A stretch of 64,000 nucleotides of DNA from contig CM048557.1 of assembly GCA_026413225.1 (NCBI GenBank), forward strand, positions 42,973,371-43,037,370, written 5' to 3'. Position numbers and translations under genes: made by a program. Positions 56,301 to 64,000 of this stretch are shown here, one piece after another (the first letter of the stretch is position 1; each line of letters opens with the position of its first letter). The notes beneath the pieces are model-generated. The model saw nothing but the letters and a program-made list of their open reading frames with translations, was not told where the DNA came from and made no database searches. The stretch is from Otis tarda (taxonomy: Eukaryota; Chordata; Aves; Otidiformes; Otididae).

Positions 56301-58689
56301 CCTAGACTGAGTTCCTGTGGTCCAAACCGTGCCGCAGAGAGACCAAAAAGGCTGCCCAGAGGGTCTGGTTTAGGCTATGGCGAGGCGCCCCTCAAGGTGT
56401 CCGTCTCTTCACTAAGTGTGGAAGGCGTTTAACCAACTGATTTAGGTTACACACCTATTTTGTAAGATGTAGTGACTTGAGGAAGGACATCTTGACCTTG
56501 TGTTCCTAGAGTCAGTTATTGTCACATGAAAAGTGCTTTTTTTTTTTTTATTTTAAGAAAAAGCAAACAAAGAAGCCAACCAGTTTCATAACCTATTAGA
56601 GGACAACTGAGGGCTAAGGAAAAGAGTGTATTTTTCTAATATGTTGCTGTAGTTGTGTCTTGTCTGTAAAAAAATAGTCACTGTGAAAAAACCACACCTG
56701 CAACTCAACCCGAAAATTGCCTCCCAACCGTAAATGAAGATATCACTCCCCTCTGTGATGAGGTTAAAATGTAATTAAAGTTATGTTGCTTTGGAAAAGT
56801 TCATTGATGAGGTGGTGGGTAGAGGGAGGCAAGACTGCAGAGATGAAACGTGCTGGAAATTAGCATGAGGTGTTATGCACTCACAGTGATCTGTCGCGTG
56901 TCCTGGCAGTTTGTCATGAGAGTGTCTATTGAAGGAGGTGATGCTTTGACTGTGAAACACAGCGTGAAAACATGCCAGAAACTGGAAGGATGGCGTGATG
57001 GGGAATTTTCTGGAGTATTAGGTCTAAACTTAATGTGAGCAGATTATCGGGGCGGGGGAGGAGTTAAGTGTGCGTAAATAACTATTGGCACGGTTTATCT
57101 GTGTGGAAGCATGACAGAACTTGAAGTGAAAAATTTCTAAAATAAAAAACTTCTGAAAAGATTATCTGCTCAGATTTTGTTACTTCACAACATGTCTAGA
57201 GGTTACAGTGGAGACTGCAGCAAAGAATGAACTTTTTTCCTCTTCATTTTTACCATCTGCTCTTATAATTAAAATCACTGGAAGCTGTCATTTAACAGCA
57301 AATTTAAAATAAAAGTAACAAAACTTACACAAAGTCCCTAAACAAAACAAAAAACCCTATAGGTGTTGACACATCCTATCATCAGGTTTAGTAGGTAAGT
57401 ACAAGAAAAACGATTGTTATCAGGTGTGAATTAACATATAGTGAGTTTGCTCACCACTGAGGAAGGTGACAGATATAACACATGCATTAATAAAACTCCC
57501 AATGAAAGGTATGGCCATCATTAGGGATGCTACTTGGAGAAATGCTATTGATTCCAGAAACTGAATTTAATTTGATGGCTTTTACTGTAATTAACGCAAT
57601 GGTTTGTACCAGCATAGATCTCTTAACATTATTATCTAACATGACAAATTATGAAATTAAATGTTAATTTAAGATGTAATTCAAATTTTCTAAAGGTTTT
57701 CTTGAGTCAATGGGTCTTGGTTAATTTTCTTAGAGCTAACAGACCTGGCTTTTTTTTTTTTTCATCCTGTCAGTTTTCTGGCAATGAAGGTACTCCTGAT
57801 TTACATCAATACTGCAATGAAGGCAACATATACAAAGGAAACATTCACAGATTCTAATGAGTTCTTGACAGCCCCTCTTGCGTACACTTCGCAAGCTTGA
57901 AAGGTATTTTCTTTGTAGCATTAGATTTTAATGGCACTGAATGTAACGTGCACATGTAATAACAATAATTCACTTTCTTGTGTTTGCCCATTTACCTTGT
58001 CATATATCTTGTAGATGCAGGGTCTGATTCTCTTCTCTTTTACACCTGTTTTACCCGAGGGCTGTTTATTTTGATGGAGTTACTCCTGATTTAGACCTGT
58101 GTATATGAATCTGTTATCTCAGAGAGGTAAATTAATGCTTTTAATCAAGACCACTCTTCTGCCTACCCATCAACATCAAAGCCTAGACATGCTATTAGTT
58201 ACTGAGAAAGGAAGCGCAGTGTGAGTAAGCAGCCGTCGGCTATCACTGGCTCCCCATTACCAGAATTTTAGCACCATTACCTCAAAACCATGAACACTTT
58301 TATCCTCACAGTCACTTGGAAAGGCTATATACCCCCATTTTACACACCAAAGCTGCAAAAGGATGCAGGATTTAGGCAGAAATGAGATGCCTAAATCTAA
58401 ACCTGGTCCTCCAGACCACTTTGTGCAGCTGCTACCCAAAGTCTCCCTGCTTTGAAGGTGCCTCTGTTGCAGACATTAAAGCCCCACATACCTGAAGATT
58501 TCTTTCTGGCTGTACCTCGAAGGACGTTGGTCTTGTCAGGACGTAGCAGCTGTGTGTCTAAGCCTTCCCCTATCAGAGCCCGTGGCCTCAGCAGGACTCT
58601 CCCCACTGAAGAGTGAATCTGCCACCATGTGCTCAGAGTGTGCCTCACTACAGGAGCGGAGAGTGCCTCAAAAGCACTAACTCTATCTC
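53387..58689. other. Intergenic with AT-rich block
   Basis: No gene is supported. There is an AT-rich block at 53630-53815, ordinary sequence around 54-56 kb, and a longer AT-leaning stretch at 56.5-58.2 kb containing two copies of TACTCCTGATTTA. Short frames have no recognisable family. Confidence 0.55.
58301..58355 (+). repeat. Possible ancient MIR/L2-tail-like relic
   Basis: TATCCTCACAGTCACTTGGA followed by CTATATACCCCCATTTTACA resembles the MIR 3' part (TCCTCACA...CCCCATTTTACA). It is diverged and short; a library search is needed. Confidence 0.35.
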
Positions 58690-59318
58690 AGATAGCAATC
58701 TGCGCTTGCAGCCCAGAAAGCCAGCTGCATCCTGGGCTGCATCAAAAGAAGCATGGCCAGCAGGTCGAGGAAGGTGATTCTCCTCCTCTATTCTGCTCTT
58801 GTGAAACCCCACCTTGGAGTACTGCATCCAGCTCTGGAGCCCCCAACATAAGAAGGACATGGACCAGTGGAGTGGAGTCCAGAGGAGGCCATGAAGATAA
58901 TCAGAGGGCTGGAGCACCTCTCCTGTGAGGACAGGCTGAGAGAGTTTGGGCTGTTCAGCCTGGAGAAGAGAAGGCTCCAGGGAGACCTTATAGTGGTCTT
59001 CCAGTACCTAAAAGGGGCTGATAGGAAAGATGAGGATAAACATTTTAGTGGGGCCTGTTGTGATAGGACAAGGGGTAATGGTTTTAAACTAAAAGAGGGT
59101 AGATTTAGACTGGACATAAGGAAGAGGTGGTGGTGGAACACTGGAACAAGTTGCCCAGAGAGGTGGTGGATACCCCATCCCTGGAAACATTCAAGGCCAA
59201 GTTGGACAGGGCTCTGAGCAACCTGATCTGGTTGGAGATGTCTCTGCTCCTTGCAGGGGGGTTGGACTAGATAACCTTTAAAGGTCCCTTCCAACCTAAA
59301 CCATTCTATGATTCTATG
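58690..59318 (+). mobile_element. CR1 LINE fragment, longest copy here
   Basis: Begins around CTGCGCTTGCAGCCCAGAAAG with reverse-transcriptase-end sequence (CTGGGCTGCATCAAAAGAAG, GGAGCACCTCTCCTGTGAGG). It ends CCATTCTATGATTCTATGG. The frame is broken in several places. Confidence 0.94.
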
Positions 59319-61684
59319 GTGAGGGACACTCTTAGAAAGGAGAAAGGTGGACTGTCCTTGGACAGATAAAAGCATTGAGTCTGGTTTGCTGTGTCTTGGA
59401 TGAGTGTGATGAACTGTTGCATGAGGGTGTAAAACATGGCGTAACACATTACAGAAATACATAATCCCTTCTTTGGTTTTCCAAACACATAGCTAACACG
59501 CTTACCTTAAGAAGTGGGTGCAAGTCTCCAAATCCCAAGTGAGCAGAGGCACTCCTGTGCAATGCTGAGCTGGAGCACTCAAGTCCTAAGGAAGGCTGGA
59601 AATTAAGAGGTGGCCCATTGGCCACCTTCCGCGTTCCCCTGCTGCCTGTGATTGCAGCTGTGAATTGTCCTCGGCTCTCCAGGAGATGCTGGGCGCTCAG
59701 GCGAGGGCTGTGCTACCTGCCAGGGGAAACCAGCACCTGCACGGTGGTGGCACGATCCTTTCCTGGGTGCGGTGAGGTCACCAAGCAGATTTGAAAGGCG
59801 TTCAGGTGCTCCAGGACAGCGATAACACATCTAGGGGGACGGCAGGCTGCTCTCCAGCCCCTGGATTAACAGGGGGTGAACAACAAGAGCGGCGGGACCC
59901 CCGTGGCCAGGATTGTCGCGGGGACGAGAGGAACCGGGGGGAGCGCGGCGGGACGGGGCAGGGGGCGTGGGGCGCGGAGCTGTCCCGACCCGTGGTGCTG
60001 AAACGCCGCGCAACGAGGCTGATCTGCCAGTACTCCCGACCTCAAAAGCAAGGGCCAATTAATTAAAAAAAAAAAAAAACACACGGTACCGCGTGTAGAC
60101 TGCAGTCCCTCTTTATTTATCGGCTGATGATAGCTGTAATGGCTTTGCTGTTTATCCGTGGAGCAGCTTCCCCCATGTTGAGGATAATGGTATTAAGATG
60201 GCTTGCGAAGAATACTAATTACTAAAACCCAGAACTGTAAACTTCAGGTCTTAAAGGCAAACGGAGGAATTAATTAATAAATGGACATTCGAGCCAGGAT
60301 AGGTGGTTAAATGCACTGAGATAATGTACATGCTAGGCTTCTGACCTGAACAATGTTCCTTACCAATGGCTACGGCAGAAAAGAAAACAAGGGAACAAAT
60401 TGATACACAATTCAGTTCTAGAATTATTTTAAGGAAACAGTTTAAAAAGTGCACATTTACCAAAACAAACATCACACTCCAATACTGTTGTAATGTGAAT
60501 TGAGGAAAATTAGTAATAGCTACTCCCGAAAGAGAAAGAATTCTTTAGGCTAAAAAAATAAAAGCTAAACTCTAGTTTTACTTCTGCACATGTAATTTGT
60601 CAGAGGAGAGAAGTAATGAATAAAATCATAATTAATAATAATAAAGATAATAACAAGTTTCTATTAATGCCTATAAATACATCTTCATTAATCACATAAT
60701 GACTAATAGAAACATTCGGAAAGTAGTTAGGAGAGATTTTTTAAAAAACCAATGGCTAAGAAATATAATCCTACTGTACCTCAGTAATTGTTAAAGGAAG
60801 GGCCCATTATCTTAATTATGTTTCTGGAGCAAACATTATTTCAATGTGATAAAAGATGACATGACACTAAAGGTAAAGCTACAGCAGATGTTACATGAGT
60901 AACAAGCCAATATGCCCGCATTCTGGTAATTTCTCCCCCCCTAGACATGTTCTCATTAATCTGTGATTAATAGGATTTGAGTATAGTAAATGATGTTGAT
61001 CTATTGTCTGTCTTTGTCCCACACTATAGAGAGAGCAATTTGTCAGCTCAGCTTTTGTGTGACTATTTAATAGCAAAGAGAGGGAGAGAAAAGACGCTAA
61101 TCTTCTAATTGGCATCTATAGAGAAAGGTCTAAGAACACTGCCTGCCTGGAAATAGCTTGTGTGCAATTCCTATGCCTGCGAGGCTGAGGCAGCCAGACA
61201 GTCGTACACCCTCGGGTGCCCATGGAAAAGGAACTGTATGTATCTATCACACAATCATCTGCTGTCCAAAGGGAGACTGGAGAGCAAAGCGCCCCATAGA
61301 ACAAGGTGCAAATGCTAACTCTTCAAAGTCTGTTATGGTTCAGCCTGTTACATGTCAAGGGAGTACTTCTTGACTGGTGTGACTTTAACAAAGACAGAAA
61401 GCTTCCTTCTTCCCTGAGCAGAAAGAAGAACGAGGTCGGGGAGGAACAGGGGGCAGTGATGGAGGGCAGAATGCTCCTCTCACAAGGAAGATCAGAATCA
61501 ATGGAGGGAACATGAAGTGCCCAAACACCTTTCCAGAGATGTCAGATGAACAATGGCTTAGTGCTAAGATGGTGCCACTTATAATTTAACTGTCCTCCTT
61601 AGGTGCTAAGGTTACCTAATGAAATGATTGTCCTTCCCATAGAACAAAAACCAAATAATTTCACAATTCAGTCACTAGGGCCAA
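59319..61684. other. Intergenic: small GC-rich patch then AT-rich block
   Basis: A GC-rich, CpG-containing patch lies at about 59850-60020. It is followed by poly(A) and AT-rich sequence to about 61120 with many TAAT/ATTA cores. No gene is supported. Confidence 0.55.
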
Positions 61685-62471
61685 TTCATAGAATTATAGA
61701 ATCACAGAATGGTTAGGGAAGGGAAGGTGCGGGAAGGGAAGGTGCGGGAAGGGAAGGTGCGGGAAGGTGCGGGAAGGGAAGGTGCGGGAAGGTGCGGGAA
61801 GGTGCGGGAAGGTGCGGGAAGGGAAGGTGCGGGAAGGTGCGGGAAGGTGCGGGAAGGGAAGGTGCGGGAAGGTGCGGGAAGGGAAGGGAAGGTGCGGGAA
61901 GGGAAGGTGCGGGAAGGTGCGGGAAGGGAAGGTGCGGGAAGGTGCGGGAAGGTGCGGGAAGGTGCGGGAAGGTGCGGGAAGGGAAGGGAAGGGAAGGGAA
62001 GGGAAGGGAAGGGAAGGGAAGGGAAGGGAAGGGAAGGGAAGGGAAGGGAAGGGAAGGGAAGGGAAGGGAAGGGAAGGGAAGGGAAGGGAAGGGAAGGGAA
62101 CTTCAAAGGTCATCTAGTCCAATCCCCCTGCAAGGACCAGGGACATCCCTGACTAGATCAGGTTGCTCAGAGCCTCATCCAGCCTGGCCCTGAACGTTTC
62201 CAGGGATGGGGCATCCACCACCTCTCTGGGCAACCTGTTCCAGTGTTCTACCACCCTCAGTGTAAAAAATTTTTTCCTAATATCTAATCTAAATCTACCT
62301 TCCTCTATTTTAAAACTGTTACCCCTAGTCCGGTCACAACAGGCCCTACTGAACAGTCTCTCCCCATCTTTCCTGTAGGCCCCCTTGAGGTATTGGAAGA
62401 CCGCTATAAGGTCTCCCCGAATCCTCCTGTTCTCCAGGTTGAACGGCCTCAACTCTCTCAGCCTGTCCTCA
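61685..62471 (-). mobile_element. CR1 LINE fragment, minus strand, split by a satellite
   Basis: The inverted CR1 tail (ATAGAATTATAGAATCACAG, AATGGTT) is at 61687-61715. The element resumes at 62101 (CTTCAAAGGTCATCTAGTCC) and runs to CTCAGCCTGTCCTCA at about 62471. The 61716-62100 interval is tandem GGGAA/GGTGC repeat lying where consensus CR1 has GGGTTGGAAGGGACC. Confidence 0.92.
61716..62100. repeat. Two-letter pentamer satellite (GGGAA / GGTGC)
   Basis: The tract is 77 pentamers. In 61716-61975, 21 copies of GGTGC are interspersed with one to three GGGAA units, giving 10- and 15-base higher-order units. From 61976 to 62100 come 25 perfect GGGAA units. The uninterrupted frames it creates on both strands are artefacts. 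Confidence 0.97.
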
Positions 62472-64000
62472 GCAAAGCATGTAAGCTGCTGCTTAAAACT
62501 AGGTGTAAGGGCAAGGGCTTTGCCTTTCCCCCATCCCTGGGTGTCCATTTGATGTCCTCCAAAAGGTCAGAATCAAGATTTGGTTTTTGGGTGTTGTTGA
62601 GGAATGGATCTTCTGGCACGTCTACATCTCAGCAAAATGCAGGTTTGTTTCATGTAATGATTTCTTGAGAGGTGAACATAGCTGAAGAGTTCCTCATTCA
62701 GTTTAACCACCTGAGCTGTCCTGACAATATCACTATTTAAGGCAATGCAGTAACTCTCTAAAAAAACTTTTGTTTTTTTTTAGGACCTATGTAAATTTTT
62801 TACTGGTACAGTTTAGGGCACATTTCTGTAAGTAGTTTTATCAATCCAATGGGTGGAATGAGTAAATTGCATCAAAGAAGAGTGGGACTATCTTAAACCA
62901 GGTTTGCCACTTGAAAATTGTGCTGTGGAGCTGAGCATAAAGGTGTCTCTACATATGTAACTCTTCAGTGCATATAACATAGAAAATCTTTACTGTCTCT
63001 GTTTCAATGTTAATGCATGTGAGCAGGATTTAATGGAAACTGATGAGGGATAAAGATTGCATAAGAGATGTTTTGCTAGAGGAAAAATAAAACCACAGAC
63101 AGAATTGAATCTAAATTAAAATGGAGAAGAGTGTGGGGAAAGGAGTTGATAGTCCTGAGGTAAAAAAAAATTGGCTCTGAATAGTGTATTTAAGTTTACA
63201 ATATGTACTGCCACATTTCACAATCAATCACATCCCTGTACACTGCTTAGGTCTATGAACCAGTGCTTCGGCGTGTACAGCAGCCGTTGTGGTGGCCAGG
63301 CTCTGCAGTGAAAACGTTGTCGGGATTTGAGAGCAGATGTGAGTCTGGGCAGGGACAAAGCAAGTGGGGAAGTGGGGCGAATTGTACCATCTTGTATATG
63401 AATTTACAAAAATAGCGCATTTCCCTGCTGCTTGGCACGCTGAGCACAATTATCACCGAGCAAAGAGCGTAGCCCTTTTTCTACCTTTAGGGGGGCGGCA
63501 CTGACATCTGTCCCCATTTCAGGTATGGCAGAGAGAACACATCCAAACTGTCCCCGTGGAAACACCCAAACCTTTCCCAGTGGAAAGAGCTCCCTAAGTA
63601 GAGATGCTGAAGCCATCCTGGATCTATTAATCTCACACTGGGGAGAGGAGGGCCAAAATCCCTGCCTGAGCTGGGGCCATGTGAATGAGCTGAAGTGTAG
63701 CAGTACATCCATGTTGGCATGTGTCTGTGCTCTAGCTTGTATGTCCTTCAGAGAGAGGAAAATGTTCGTCTTGCTTCTGAACACGAGCTCGTGCTGCTCA
63801 ATGCCAGGCTGTCATACAATGTAGATTTCTCTGAAGTCTGAAGCTTGGGACTCTCTGCCTTGTGCTCTGGTCTGGTGGGCTCTAATGGGACACTTGCTCT
63901 TCTGAACTGTTGTGGTCAAGCAAGCATCATCCAAAACTGTTTGGAGGCATGCCCAGGACCAGGGTACAGCAGCCCTGGAAAATTGCTGGGTATCCTGGGC
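62472..64000. other. Intergenic, nothing recognised
   Basis: Mixed sequence after the last CR1 copy. Short frames (up to 126 codons on the minus strand at 63404-63784) show no family features. Confidence 0.5.

Noticed and set aside
61694..62193. Repetitive 116-147-codon frames on both strands
   Set aside because: They are produced by the pentamer satellite; periodic peptides of REGKVREG or FPSLP type are artefacts.

Overview
The window is vertebrate nuclear DNA, almost certainly from a bird. It has split genes with GT-AG introns, low coding density and CpG islands. The only abundant interspersed repeat is the CR1 LINE, whose 3' ends carry the typical ATTCTATG-type tail. The two recognisable genes are the tail-to-tail neighbours PSMA6 and NFKBIA, a pair that is also linked in human 14q13. 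The encoded IkB-alpha resembles the chicken protein as I remember it but differs at several residues, so I do not name the species.

Layout. Bases 1-6900 hold the last five coding exons of PSMA6 (+ strand, proteasome subunit alpha 6, residues about 58-246) and its poly(A) signal; the first exons lie left of the window. From 6900 to about 34460 is a 27.5 kb intergenic stretch with one CR1 fragment, many poly(T)/poly(A) tracts, and a weak candidate for a small spliced minus-strand transcript (9337-10524). From 34465 to about 38120 is NFKBIA (- strand), complete in six coding exons (313 aa). Its promoter CpG island holds a TATA-like box, several NF-kB consensus motifs, a perfect 31-bp inverted repeat and a GC-rich minisatellite. 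From 38.7 to 64 kb I find no convincing protein gene. This part contains a (TTTTA)n tract that abuts a small CpG island (50.3-50.8 kb), four CR1 copies between 51.5 and 62.5 kb, and AT-rich blocks that could be conserved noncoding elements. One CR1 copy has a ~385-bp two-letter pentamer satellite grown inside it.

How the genes relate. IkB-alpha holds NF-kB in the cytoplasm. After phosphorylation at the DSGLDS degron and ubiquitination it is destroyed by the proteasome, of which PSMA6 is a core subunit. The kB motifs around NFKBIA fit the known negative feedback in which NF-kB re-induces its own inhibitor. No mobile genetic system, CRISPR array, tRNA or rRNA was seen. The most unusual structures are the promoter hairpin, the minisatellite and the CR1-embedded satellite.
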